Source: Candidatus Anammoxibacter sp. (GTDB lineage Bacteria > Planctomycetota > Brocadiia > Brocadiales > Anammoxibacteraceae). From it: a stretch of 64,000 nt of DNA. Below, in pieces: positions 18,307-26,840 of this stretch (positions within the stretch are counted from its first letter, which is position 1; each line of letters opens with the position of its first letter). The notes under the pieces are model-generated. The model saw nothing but the letters and a program-made list of their open reading frames with translations. It had not been told where the DNA came from and did not search any database. A program made the translations under genes and the position numbers. The DNA lies in contig JAIQZO010000012.1 of the NCBI GenBank assembly GCA_021777055.1, positions 71,013 through 135,012 on the forward strand, read 5' to 3'.

Positions 18307-18794
18307 GACAAGATGGCTTTACCATTATTGAGGCAATGGTCGCCTTAACCATTCTGGGTATCTCACTAGGTGTGTTTATCAGTATACTAGGAAATTCGTT
18401 AAAAATGAGGCAGAGCTTGGATGAACATGCACATGATCTTTTTACCGCAAGGGTAATAGCAGAGAAGTTCAGATTAGGATTACTGGAAGGGGATAACGAA
18501 GGAGAAACAGACAACGGAACGATCTGGACAACTGAACCCATTAAGATTAGGATGAAAAAAGAGAGACCTGAAGGAGAGCAAGATGGAGTATTTGACGAAA
18601 ACCTTGAAGATGAGTTTGGAGAAGAATTTGAAGAGTTTGAGGAGGAAGAAGAGGATTATTCCAATATAATATTCGGACTTGAAGAACAAAGCAGCAAAGA
18701 GGAAGAGGAAAAGCTTGAGTTTTATAATATAATTGTAGGCGGAATCGGTGTCGGCAGTAGCAAAAAAGCAAAAAAAGATGAATTCGTGTTTTAG
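18303..18794 (+). CDS. gspI: Minor pseudopilin GspI-like with an acidic insert
   Basis: A 163-aa protein with a short basic leader and the prepilin peptidase site G/FTIIE (Glu at +5), followed by the hydrophobic helix AMVALTILGISLGVFISIL. The helix start and RVIAEKF stretch fit GspI-type minor pseudopilins at the pseudopilus tip. After residue 60 it carries an unusually acidic, low-complexity tract (about 80-150, many Glu) that standard GspI lacks; this may bind calcium or be disordered. The start overlaps the gspD stop by 4 bp. Assigning I rather than H rests on gene order D-I-J-K. Confidence 0.8.
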   Translation: MRQDGFTIIEAMVALTILGISLGVFISILGNSLKMRQSLDEHAHDLFTARVIAEKFRLGLLEGDNEGETDNGTIWTTEPIKIRMKKERPEGEQDGVFDENLEDEFGEEFEEFEEEEEDYSNIIFGLEEQSSKEEEEKLEFYNIIVGGIGVGSSKKAKKDEFVF

Positions 18795-18832
18795 GTATTG
18801 ATACCAACTCTCCGGACAATTTAATAAAAACA

Positions 18833-19663
18833 ATGCAACCAGTTATCTGCAATCAATCTGAGCTTATAACAGACCCTTATCATAAGCAAGCAACAAACAT
18901 TAGCAGATCTTCAACGTGCAAACATAATACCCAAAACGGCTTTACACTTTTAGAGGTAATAATTGCCATTACACTGGGGTCTGTTATCATATTGATCTGC
19001 ACTACTGCATTACGTATGGGGTTATCACACCTTAGTAGAGGAGAAGATTGGCTAAACGATACAGTACGAGGAGCAACAGCGTATGATTTTTTCTGGCAGC
19101 AAATATCGTCCATTCGTTCGTATGAATTACCAACAACATCGGAACTAATACCAACGCTCGAAAATAGTAATACTCCTGCAAACACAGGCAGTAAAGATAA
19201 CAAAGCAGCTAAGCCAAAAAAGAAGAAGAAGAAGAAAGTCTATTTTAAGGGTGACGTGGACTCTTTATCGTTTATAACCCCACTCTCGATAAAAAAACAT
19301 TATGGATATGGTTTAATTGTTGCTACTTACAGTTTAAATATAGATTATGAAGGCACCGATCTCATTTATAGAGAAAAAAGGCTTACACCCGCAGTTTTGC
19401 TTGCCCTTGCCAACAATATTAATGATTTTGATGAAGAAGATGAAGGAATTGTAATTGCAAAAAAGTGTGATGATGTTACATTTGAATACCTTAAACCAGG
19501 CAGCGGGGCAGGCATTATAGATGATAATAATTTTGACGACAGATATCAGGAATGGGTAGGGATATTAGAAAATCAATTGCCAAAAGCGATAAGGATAATA
19601 ATTACAAGAGACGAAGAAGAGAAAGAGTTGCTGGCTCCGATAATGGCTATGTTCTCATTATAG
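18833..19663 (+). CDS. gspJ: Minor pseudopilin GspJ-like, long leader
   Basis: A 276-aa pseudopilin. The cleavage site NG/FTLLEVIIAI lies about 36 residues in, so the leader is unusually long for a type II secretion pseudopilin; no other ATG lies closer. The hydrophobic helix is followed by LRMGLSHLSRGEDW..., as in GspJ. A Lys-rich run (KPKKKKKKK, around residue 130) interrupts the globular part. It ends inside the gspK reading frame, overlapping it by 112 bp. The order after gspI and before gspK supports the call. Confidence 0.82.
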   Translation: MQPVICNQSELITDPYHKQATNISRSSTCKHNTQNGFTLLEVIIAITLGSVIILICTTALRMGLSHLSRGEDWLNDTVRGATAYDFFWQQISSIRSYELPTTSELIPTLENSNTPANTGSKDNKAAKPKKKKKKKVYFKGDVDSLSFITPLSIKKHYGYGLIVATYSLNIDYEGTDLIYREKRLTPAVLLALANNINDFDEEDEGIVIAKKCDDVTFEYLKPGSGAGIIDDNNFDDRYQEWVGILENQLPKAIRIIITRDEEEKELLAPIMAMFSL

Positions 19664-20784
19664 TTTTATGGGTAACAGTAGTTTTAAGTTTTATCGCCAT
19701 CGGCTCCTTAAGAAGTACGCGTGTATCGGTTAACCTGGAAAGGGTTTTTGAAGAGCGAACAAGGAATCTGTATGCGGCGAAGAACGCGTGCCTCTATGCA
19801 TTAAGTAAAATGACCAACAGTTTACAAATGGAAGGCGGAATAACTACCAACAGAAACGACAACCAGGACGACATAGATGGCGACGGTAACCTGGACGATG
19901 ATTTGGTTGCAGGTGAGGAGGACGAAAGTAAAACAGGAACATCAACAGCAACAGGAACATCAACAGCAACAAACGAGGATAAAAGAAAAGATACAGAAGG
20001 CCAAAAAGAAAACTTAAGTGGCATTGAAGATGAAGGTGAAGATGACAAGGAGGATCCATGGGCCCCAAACACAGATCCGTATGTTTTACTTATTGATGAT
20101 ATTGTCTGTGACGTATATATAGAAGATGAAGGAGGAAAGGTAAACCTGAATACGGTTAGTGATGAAAGTAAGGATATGTTTATAGATCTCCTGATTTCTA
20201 AGGGAATTGAAGAAGAAGATGCGGATGTGATTACCGATTCAATTATTGATTGGACAGACAAGGATGACTGGCACCACATAAATGGGGCAGAATCACCATA
20301 TTACGAATCCCTACCAGAACCCTATGAGGCAAAGAACGCAAAATTTGATTCCATCGAAGAACTTCGCTTGGTAAAAGGGGTATCATCGGAGGTTTATGAA
20401 AGTATCCGGCTGTTCATAACTGTCTTTGGTGAAGGTGATAAAATAAACCTAAATTTTGCGGATAAAGAAGTCCTGACGTCTATTCCGGAAATCAATGATG
20501 AAATTGCAGATGCGATCCTGGAACACATAGAGAAACACGGCCAGATAAATAGTGAGGAAGAGTTGAAGGTTATACTGAGCAGCCCTGGACTTAAGACAAA
20601 AGATATACCCATTAAAGAAATATTAGAGTTTATAACGTTGGAAACGCAAGACACTGTTACGGTACGTTCTGTTTGCGCTTTATCTGTCGACGGTAAAGAT
20701 TCCGATGAGAAATTTCACCAATACAGGATTATTGTTGAAATTAACGATGACAGCAAGAGAATCCTAGCCGTATACGCAGATTAA
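19552..20784 (+). CDS. gspK: Minor pseudopilin GspK
   Basis: A 410-aa tip pseudopilin. A basic leader (KRRRRERVAGSDNG) precedes the hydrophobic segment YVLIIVLWVTVVLSFIAIGSL, and the residue at +5 after Gly is not Glu, as is normal for GspK. Downstream come the GspK-type regions: GGKVNLNTVS, DSIIDWTDKDD, helix-hairpin-like segments (INLNFADKEVLTSIPEINDEIADAILEHI) and a C-terminal YRIIVEI strand. The ATG at 19552 lies 112 bp inside gspJ; the leader encoded in the overlap is needed for membrane targeting, so the overlap is probably real. A duplicated 18-bp unit (19933-19968) encodes a repeated TGTSTA peptide in a disordered acidic insert. Confidence 0.88.
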   Translation: MGRDIRKSIAKSDKDNNYKRRRRERVAGSDNGYVLIIVLWVTVVLSFIAIGSLRSTRVSVNLERVFEERTRNLYAAKNACLYALSKMTNSLQMEGGITTNRNDNQDDIDGDGNLDDDLVAGEEDESKTGTSTATGTSTATNEDKRKDTEGQKENLSGIEDEGEDDKEDPWAPNTDPYVLLIDDIVCDVYIEDEGGKVNLNTVSDESKDMFIDLLISKGIEEEDADVITDSIIDWTDKDDWHHINGAESPYYESLPEPYEAKNAKFDSIEELRLVKGVSSEVYESIRLFITVFGEGDKINLNFADKEVLTSIPEINDEIADAILEHIEKHGQINSEEELKVILSSPGLKTKDIPIKEILEFITLETQDTVTVRSVCALSVDGKDSDEKFHQYRIIVEINDDSKRILAVYAD

Positions 20785-20932
20785 TGAAGGAGCATGTACT
20801 TCAGCTCGACAAAGTTATATTCAAAATGGTGAGTATATAAACAGCTTTCTGTTAAAATGTAGAGTGCGTTATATTTCTTTTTTTCTACAAATATAATATC
20901 TAGTATAGACAGGAACAAAAAAAATATAAAAA

Positions 20933-22378
20933 ATGTTTTTCTCAAAACGTAAAGTTGCGGAACAAAAAAAATCATTGGATCCAGATAACATTAACGATGC
21001 ACCTAAGGGTCCAAAAACTGATTTTAAGCGCAAATATAGATTTTATGAAGTCTTTTTTCCAAAAGCAGTAGGCATGGCTCTCGACGGAGAGGACCTAATA
21101 GTAACATTAGCATGCAAAAGGACATTTAAGACTGTAAGTGAGACGCTGTGCATTCCAGATTTTTTATCTGGTGACATCGACAATATCAGATTAGGGATTG
21201 ATAATTTACGGCGCTCTTTAAACGAGATCGTGTTCTCATTCCCTAGACAAAAAGCCTTTGTCAGGGAAATAGAGTTTCCGGGAGGAAACCTGGCAGAACT
21301 ACGGGAAGCCCTTAAATACCAGCTGGATAGTTTCTTACCATTTACACCGGATGATGCATATTATGATGTCCATAAAGCGGCGACTAATGATCAGAAACAA
21401 AAAATGCTTATTGTGGCCGTAATGAAAGAAGATATGGATAAAGTTTTAGCCAGGCTTGAGTTAATCGGTGCCGTCCCGACAAAAGTAGTTATCTCTCCCA
21501 TGTCTTTAAACTCGCTTATCGGTGAATCCGCAGGTAGTGTTGCTACTATTATAAAACGAAACAATAAATATTGTTACAGTACATTCTTAAATGGAACTTT
21601 TTGCACTTCATTAGCATTTGATGACGAAGAACAGATGATGAAAAAGGTTAGTTCTGATCCTCCTGACCTGATAATGAAGGATAACAGTGCCAGCCTGGCG
21701 GAAAGCAATATTTTTCCTGTTCAGAATGATGATGTAGCGGACAAGAACGACACCTCCTTAAACAGCAAATCCATTGAAATATCGGAAATAGATGAAAAAG
21801 AAGAGTCTCTTGGCGCAGCCTTATACGGAATTAATCATACCGGTGATAAATTCAACATTAGAAATACGGGGAGGAAAGGTGTTAGGCTACAACGCTCTCT
21901 AGCCATAGGTTTTATTGCCACATTAGTCGTAGTTTTACTATTTGTTCCTCATGTGTTAAAAAAGAGAAAACTGGAATCTTTGGATCTTGTAACCGCAAAG
22001 ATTAAGAATCTCAAGGGTGATATCGGCAGGATAGAAGATGTACAAAGCAGGCTAACTGAAATGGAAGACACGTTGCGGAGTGTGGGGAGTATAAGGACCA
22101 AATATGTTCCAAGGATAGAAATCTTACGGGAGCTGTCTGTTAAACTCCCAAAAACAGCATGGATAAAAGAGCTATATATCTCAAAAAACAATTTTGAAAT
22201 AGGTGGAATTGCCAGGTCGGCGACAGACCTGATCCCAATCCTGGAAAAATCCACCCTGTTTTCAAACGTAGGACTCTCGGCGCCAGTGATAAATACTGCA
22301 AAAGGGAAAGAGAGTTTTCGTTTAAGGGGCGAGGTAAACGTTTTAACCGGAAAAGCAGAAAAAGCAGAAAAAGGTTAA
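20933..22378 (+). CDS. gspL: Type II secretion inner-membrane protein GspL (PilM-PilN-like)
   Basis: A 481-aa bitopic protein. The cytoplasmic part (about 40-220) is actin-like as in GspL/PilM (FPRQKAFVREIEFPGGNLAELREALKYQLDSFLPFTPDDAYYDV). A linker with acidic stretch is followed by one membrane segment near residues 322-342 (SLAIGFIATLVVVLLFVPHVL), a coiled coil and a periplasmic ferredoxin-like domain (TAWIKELYISKNNFEIGGIARSATDLIPILE, PilN/GspL type). It recruits the GspE ATPase to the inner-membrane platform. It lies 148 bp after gspK and 50 bp before gspM. Confidence 0.88.
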   Translation: MFFSKRKVAEQKKSLDPDNINDAPKGPKTDFKRKYRFYEVFFPKAVGMALDGEDLIVTLACKRTFKTVSETLCIPDFLSGDIDNIRLGIDNLRRSLNEIVFSFPRQKAFVREIEFPGGNLAELREALKYQLDSFLPFTPDDAYYDVHKAATNDQKQKMLIVAVMKEDMDKVLARLELIGAVPTKVVISPMSLNSLIGESAGSVATIIKRNNKYCYSTFLNGTFCTSLAFDDEEQMMKKVSSDPPDLIMKDNSASLAESNIFPVQNDDVADKNDTSLNSKSIEISEIDEKEESLGAALYGINHTGDKFNIRNTGRKGVRLQRSLAIGFIATLVVVLLFVPHVLKKRKLESLDLVTAKIKNLKGDIGRIEDVQSRLTEMEDTLRSVGSIRTKYVPRIEILRELSVKLPKTAWIKELYISKNNFEIGGIARSATDLIPILEKSTLFSNVGLSAPVINTAKGKESFRLRGEVNVLTGKAEKAEKG

Positions 22379-22428
22379 ATAATTTCTGTGAAAGTTTTAA
22401 ATCTACAAAATAATATTTACGTTTATTC

Positions 22429-23025
22429 ATGAAAATAGCACAATCATTTAATAATTTAAAGAAACGGGAAAAGGTACTCCTGATTTTGACACTTGTTATC
22501 TGCTGTATCTTGTTGGTCAGCAAACTGATTATCAGTCCTATAACATCATCATTAAATAATGTAACAAATAATTATGAATCTAAGAGATTACTCCTTAGCA
22601 AATATGATGATTTTGTCTCTAATGAAGAGTGGTACAACGAAAAGCTAAATGTTCTGGAAAAAGAATTCAATCTCTTACAAGGAAAGATTTTACATTTTGA
22701 AACCGAGGAACTTGCATCTGCAAAGCTACAGGAACTGGCCAAAAAGATAGCAAAACGTAACGGTCTTGCTGTCTCAAAAACTATTGCAGGCAAGAAAAGA
22801 GTAATTAAAGAAGACCCATTTCTCATCTTTATATCTGCAAACTTAGAAATAAACGATGTAAAACATATGAAAAAGGTAAAACAGTTTCTTTACGATCTGG
22901 AATTTAACAAGGAAAAGTTTTTCTTTGTTTGGGATCTAAAGATTAAAGGAATCGGGATAGATGATTCACGGGCCATTTCCATTTCTGCCGCTTTGGCATT
23001 GATAGCATCGATTAGCAAAAAATGA
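22429..23025 (+). CDS. gspM: Type II secretion protein GspM
   Basis: A 198-aa bitopic protein: a short cytoplasmic N-terminus (SFNNLKKREKVLLI), one membrane helix (LILTLVICCILLVSKLIISPI), a coiled coil and a ferredoxin-like periplasmic domain. The RREK-type start followed by a helix and the position between gspL and gspC are diagnostic of GspM, which partners GspL in the inner-membrane platform. It overlaps the next gene by 4 bp (ATGA). Confidence 0.85.
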   Translation: MKIAQSFNNLKKREKVLLILTLVICCILLVSKLIISPITSSLNNVTNNYESKRLLLSKYDDFVSNEEWYNEKLNVLEKEFNLLQGKILHFETEELASAKLQELAKKIAKRNGLAVSKTIAGKKRVIKEDPFLIFISANLEINDVKHMKKVKQFLYDLEFNKEKFFFVWDLKIKGIGIDDSRAISISAALALIASISKK

Positions 23026-23678
23026 AAAGACTAAAATTGTTTTCGGAAAAGATAGTAACCTATTTTAACCTTAGAAAAGATTATGTGCCTATAGCTACTA
23101 TGGTTCTATTTGGCATAGTTATTATATCAATAACTGCGGTAACATTACTTTACATTTCACCTGTACCCGAAATAAGTTTAGCAGAGATTAAAAAGGATGA
23201 CCTGAATTCGGAAGATTATGCAAAATTAGCTTCATCACAAAGCCATGCATTACCTGATATGGGAGAATTTAATCCGCTAGAAGAGCATAATTTATTCCGT
23301 TCGGCAAGAACTGACTGGGCAACAAAACGCCCACCAACTCCAAAACCAACTCCAACTCCAAAACCCAAGCCTCGCCCTACACCGAAAAAGGTAGAAGCAA
23401 AAAATAATCAACTAGAGAAAGAGAAGCTAGAGAAAGAGAAAAAAAGAGCCAGACCAAAGATTAAGCCCGATCGGATAAAACTCTCTGCAATTATGATGTA
23501 TGGCGAAACAAAGGTTGCACTGATTGAAAACGTGGATAAAGCAAAAAATAAAGAGAAATATGTTTATATAAAAGTAGGTGATGATGTGGGAGGATATACG
23601 GTAAAAAGTATAGAGAGCTCCAAAATTGTCCTCGAATGGTACGATGAAACAGCTGATGTAAATCTGTATAAAAAGTAG
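23022..23678 (+). CDS. gspC: GspC-like type II secretion protein
   Basis: A 218-aa bitopic protein with a membrane segment at about residues 22-44 (PIATMVLFGIVIISITAVTLLYI). It continues with FNPLEEHNLF, a Pro/Lys-rich linker (TPKPTPTPKPKPRPTPK) and a C-terminal homology-region-like beta domain (KLSAIMMYGETKVALIENV...YIKVGDDVGGYTVKSI). That layout matches GspC, which links the inner-membrane platform to the secretin. It lacks a PDZ or extra C-terminal domain. It overlaps gspM by 4 bp. The name rests on domain layout and operon context. Confidence 0.78.
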   Translation: MKRLKLFSEKIVTYFNLRKDYVPIATMVLFGIVIISITAVTLLYISPVPEISLAEIKKDDLNSEDYAKLASSQSHALPDMGEFNPLEEHNLFRSARTDWATKRPPTPKPTPTPKPKPRPTPKKVEAKNNQLEKEKLEKEKKRARPKIKPDRIKLSAIMMYGETKVALIENVDKAKNKEKYVYIKVGDDVGGYTVKSIESSKIVLEWYDETADVNLYKK

Positions 23679-23721
23679 ACGCTTTAATAAAGAAAGGCTA
23701 TAGTGAAGCTGAGCAGAAACT

Positions 23722-23935
23722 AGGAGTCTAGATACGAGCAAAGAGTCGCATTTCTGATCTTTTTTGTTAAGATACCAGACCAGAAGCGATAACCCCAATT
23801 TAAGATATAACATTTATGGTGTCAGAATAAATTTCTAGCATCTAGTATCCAGTAACTATGCCATTGCAAATAACTTAACAATGCCCTGTGGAAATTTCTT
23901 TCTTAGAAAACAAGTTTAAACAGAGTGATACTATA
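23722..23935 (+). repeat. Dispersed intergenic repeat, copy A
   Basis: About 215 bp alignable with 33149-33377: both contain TCTAGATAC, TGT(T/C)AAGATACCA, AGAATAAATT/GGAATAAATT, AGTAACTAT, TTGCAAAT-ACTTAACAAT, AATTTCTTT, AAACAAGT and a terminal ATACTATA. It sits directly upstream of gspF, so it splits the gsp operon and may carry its own promoter (TACTATA before the start). Confidence 0.75.
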
Positions 23936-23945
23936 AGGTGTACAT

Positions 23946-25148
23946 ATGGGAACGTATAAATATCGTGTATTAACCAAATCCAGAGACATTATTGAAGGCA
24001 AAAAGGAAGCTGCCGCAGAAAAAGATATTATAATGGAGCTCCGAAAGGCCGGGCATGTAGTCCTTAGTATTGAGAGTTTAGGAGATGACACCAATGGACT
24101 GTTTCCGTTTAAACGCAAGTTATTCAGATCATTCAATTTCTTTACACAAGAACTCGCAACACTACTTGAAAATGGCATACCCATGGACAAAAGTATATCA
24201 ATAATTTCAAGTACTCAGGAAAAACCTGCAATAAAAGCAACACTCGATAGTATTTTAGAAAATGTAAAATCCGGTAAATCATTGGGAGACTCACTTGCAA
24301 ACTTCCCAAGGGCATTCTCAAACGTTAATGTTTATATGATACACGCCGGCGAAGAAGGCGGTGTTTTGCCACAGGTACTTAAGAGACTAGGAGAGTTTCA
24401 GGAACGCATGGACAAGATAAGAAAAGACATTATTTCTGCCATGGTATATCCCATCTTGCTCTCATCTGTGGGAATATTGTGTATTACTGCTCTCATTACC
24501 TTCGTGATCCCAAGATTCGCAGAGGTATTTGAGGGGATGGGCATGGCCCTTCCCGCTTCCACAAGGATATTAATGTCCCTCAGTGATTTCTTCATAGCTT
24601 ACGGTTGGGCGATATTTATACTTTTTTTCGTCTCATTCCTTATCTATAAGAAATCGAAAAAGAACACAGCCTTTTCCGAGAAAGTAGATAAAGCAAAACT
24701 CCGTATCCCGTTATTAGGCACAGTGATCTGGAAGATAGAGATTGCACGATTCGCAAGAACACTGGGCATGCTCCTTGAAAACGGAGTAGCACTAATAAAA
24801 GCCATAGATATAGTAAAAAATGTACTTGCAAATACATATCTGGCAAATATCTTACACGATATCAAATCTACAGTTAAAGAGGGAGGAGGCCTTACTGCAC
24901 CTCTGGATAAAAATGGTTTCTTGCCATCCTATGCTAAACACCTAATGACAATAGGCGAAGAAACCGGCAACCTTGAAAATATGTTGATCAAAGTCGCCGA
25001 TAACCTTGACCTGGAAATCGAGCAAAAAATAAAAGGTTTAGTCTCACTAGTAGAGCCGATCCTTATCCTTTTTATGGGCGGTATGATAGGTATTATTGTT
25101 ATATCTATGTTAATGGCTATATTAAGTATTAGTGATATTGGACTTTGA
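23946..25148 (+). CDS. gspF: Type II secretion inner-membrane protein GspF
   Basis: A 400-aa polytopic platform protein. It has two copies of the T2SSF domain (about 65-190 and 270-390), each with the family pattern FTQELATLLENGIPMDKSI and FARTLGMLLENGVALIKAI, and three membrane helices (about 170-195, 215-240, 365-390). The N-terminal 60 residues are the cytoplasmic YKYRVLTKSRDIIEGKKEAAAE domain. It works with GspE and GspL/M at the base of the pseudopilus. It is separated from gspC by a dispersed repeat; gspE and the major pseudopilin gspG do not follow and must be elsewhere. Confidence 0.95.
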   Translation: MGTYKYRVLTKSRDIIEGKKEAAAEKDIIMELRKAGHVVLSIESLGDDTNGLFPFKRKLFRSFNFFTQELATLLENGIPMDKSISIISSTQEKPAIKATLDSILENVKSGKSLGDSLANFPRAFSNVNVYMIHAGEEGGVLPQVLKRLGEFQERMDKIRKDIISAMVYPILLSSVGILCITALITFVIPRFAEVFEGMGMALPASTRILMSLSDFFIAYGWAIFILFFVSFLIYKKSKKNTAFSEKVDKAKLRIPLLGTVIWKIEIARFARTLGMLLENGVALIKAIDIVKNVLANTYLANILHDIKSTVKEGGGLTAPLDKNGFLPSYAKHLMTIGEETGNLENMLIKVADNLDLEIEQKIKGLVSLVEPILILFMGGMIGIIVISMLMAILSISDIGL

Positions 25149-25184
25149 TATAATAATATTTCCACATTCTGGAACAATGTTAAT

Positions 25185-25625
25185 ATGTTTCTCTCGCGGG
25201 CTTGGAAAGAGATTTCTTCAGTTTCAATGGTCCATATACTCAAGAATTTGGTCATTGAAAATCCCCAAATTCGAGACTACAATTTTGATGTTTACTGCTC
25301 AAAGTCATATTATCACCATACTCAATTATCAATTTGGATTACGAGAGGCCGTCTTACAGACAAGCTATTAAACAGTATTGTGACATCTTCAAGACAACAA
25401 CTTAATAATTTTGGTATTAAGGAAAGCAGAGATTATGTTCTAGGTTTAAATAGTCGCGTAAACCAATATGATGAGAAACACATCCTTAAGTTAGATTTTG
25501 ACGATGTAAGCACTCTGCCATATCATTAATTAGAAGGTGAATCAGGTTTCTTTTTCCGAACAGAGAGTGGTTTTCCTTTTATTGGCTCTAATGCAACCGC
25601 TGCAAAAAGCCGCGCGGCTGATTAG
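25185..25625 (+). pseudogene. Interrupted ORF of unknown family
   Basis: The frame from 25185 reads 114 codons to a TAA at 25527, then continues in the same frame for about 31 more codons (LEGESGFFFRTESGFPFIGS...) before TAG. The downstream stretch looks as protein-like as the upstream (KHILKLDFDDVSTLPYH), so the TAA may be a nonsense mutation in one gene of about 145 codons. I do not recognise the family. It begins close to the gspF end and terminates within a candidate attC-like hairpin region, as an integron cassette ORF would. Confidence 0.4.
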
Positions 25626-25632
25626 AAACGTT
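25575..25632 (+). repeat. Possible integron attC-like site 1
   Basis: A GC-rich hairpin island (AACCGCTGCAAAAAGCCGCGCGGCTG) in AT-rich surroundings ends in AAACGTTAGCATGAC, resembling the GTTRRRY core seen at cassette junctions, immediately before the SRPBCC-like ORF. No integrase gene is present in the window. Confidence 0.3.
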
Positions 25633-25648
25633 AGCATGACTCGATAAA

Positions 25649-26100
25649 ATGAACAAGATTAAATACACAGAAGATTTTCAGATTTCCCAACCAGTGGAGA
25701 TTTTGTTTCCACTATTCAGTGCCGAAGGCGAAAAACATTGGGTCCCTGGGGGGATTACAAAAACATTATGGGTGCCACCGACCTTCACGGAGACTATATT
25801 TTTGTAACCGAGAATCATGATCATGCTGCAAGTGATGCTATCTGGCTTGTAAAAAAGTATGAACCTGATTCATGTTTTGTTGAGTTTTATAAAATCGAAC
25901 CGGAAGAGAAAGTGGGCATCACTTCGGTTAAATACAATTCCATCTCAGGTTCAGAAACAAATGTAAGTGTTTCTTACGAATACATTGCACTAAGTGAAAA
26001 AGGGCGTGAGTTTGTAGCCAACTTTACAAACGAGGAATAAAAGAAATTTATTGGCGAATGGAAACAGCTATTAGAAAAATACTTCAATGCGTCATGCTAA
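25649..26100 (+). pseudogene. Frameshifted SRPBCC/START-like domain gene
   Basis: ATG at 25649 opens MNKIKYTEDFQISQPVEILFPLFSAEGEKHWVPGG; the frame then breaks in a G-run near 25747, and the +1 frame carries on with DYKNIMGATDLHGDYIFVTENHDHAASDAIWLVKKYEPDS...SVSYEYIALSEKGREFVANFTNEE. An in-frame TAA (26038-26040) interrupts it before the natural ending KKFIGEWKQLLEKYFN and the final stop at 26098. One base lost and one nonsense codon therefore kill a ~150-codon ligand-binding SRPBCC-type protein. A sequencing error could explain the frameshift but not the second stop. Confidence 0.75.
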
Positions 26101-26186
26101 CAAGCGCATGACGCCGGATCGCCAAACCGCTTCGCGTTTTGGCGACCGCTGACGCTTCGCGGCAGCCAATGTCCGGCGGGTTTTGG
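26096..26186 (+). repeat. Possible integron attC-like site 2 (stem-loops)
   Basis: It begins at the stop codon as TAACAAGCGCATGACGCCGG. CGCCGGA (26112-26118) pairs with TCCGGCG (26172-26178), and between them TCGCCAAA (26119-26126) pairs with TTTGGCGA (26138-26145). A stop codon merging into TAACAA plus nested imperfect stems is typical of attC sites; the right core is not canonical. Confidence 0.4.
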
Positions 26187-26311
26187 TTTAAAGTACAAAT
26201 TGGTAAATTTAAATCGCTGATAGATAAGCCACTGGTTTTACTAGTGTGACTATCAATCAAAGGTTTTAGCTTCAAATATTGAGCAGAATAATCCTTCTTC
26301 TGGCTTGGCTG

Positions 26312-26758
26312 TTGCGACTAACCAGTAAGGAGGACGAAACGCAAACGTATAATACGTTTATCTGATTCGCGTTATGATTGTAAATACCATGTAGTATTTG
26401 TACCAAAGTCTAGAATAAAAGTGTTGTTTGGAAAAATACGTCAATATTTAAAAGAAGTATTTTGTGAATTAGCCCGTCAGAAAGGTAGCGAAATATTATC
26501 TTTTAATTTGCGTAAGGCCATGTGCACATGTGTATATCAATACCTCAGAAATATGCGGTATCAGGAGTGATAGGTTATATTAAAGGCAAAAGCTCACTAT
26601 CCGTATCTAGGCAATATGGCAATAAGAACAAAATTTCTACAGGTGAAAAACTTTGAGCATGAGGTTACTCAGTCTCGACAATAGGATCTGGACTTGATAA
26701 GAATACAGGTAGAGTTTAAGAGAATAGAATTCTAAATATCAGTCTTTGCGACTAACCA
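26312..26758 (+). mobile_element. Dead IS200-type insertion remnant
   Basis: The conceptual translation recovers an IS200 TnpA (Y1 transposase) in two frames: YDCKYHVVFVPKSRIKVLFGKIRQYLKEVF then, after a frameshift near 26525, HMCISIPQKYAVSGVIGYIKGKS...; several stops follow (EKL*A*GYSVSTIG). The HUH motif region is damaged and the element cannot encode active transposase. TTGCGACTAACCA occurs at both 26312-26324 and 26746-26758, bracketing the remnant; IS200 elements do not make target duplications, so this repeat needs another explanation (element ends or recombination). Confidence 0.8.
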
Positions 26759-26840
26759 TAACCGTCAAACCACCCATTTTTGTGGTGCGTTATGACATTA
26801 AGGTAGTTCTCTGACATAATCACGCTCAAACAAAACAGCT

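Noticed and set aside
18480..18852. Two minus-strand frames opposite gspI
   Set aside because: They are mirror images of the Glu-rich tract (Phe/Leu runs on the opposite strand) and have no start signal.
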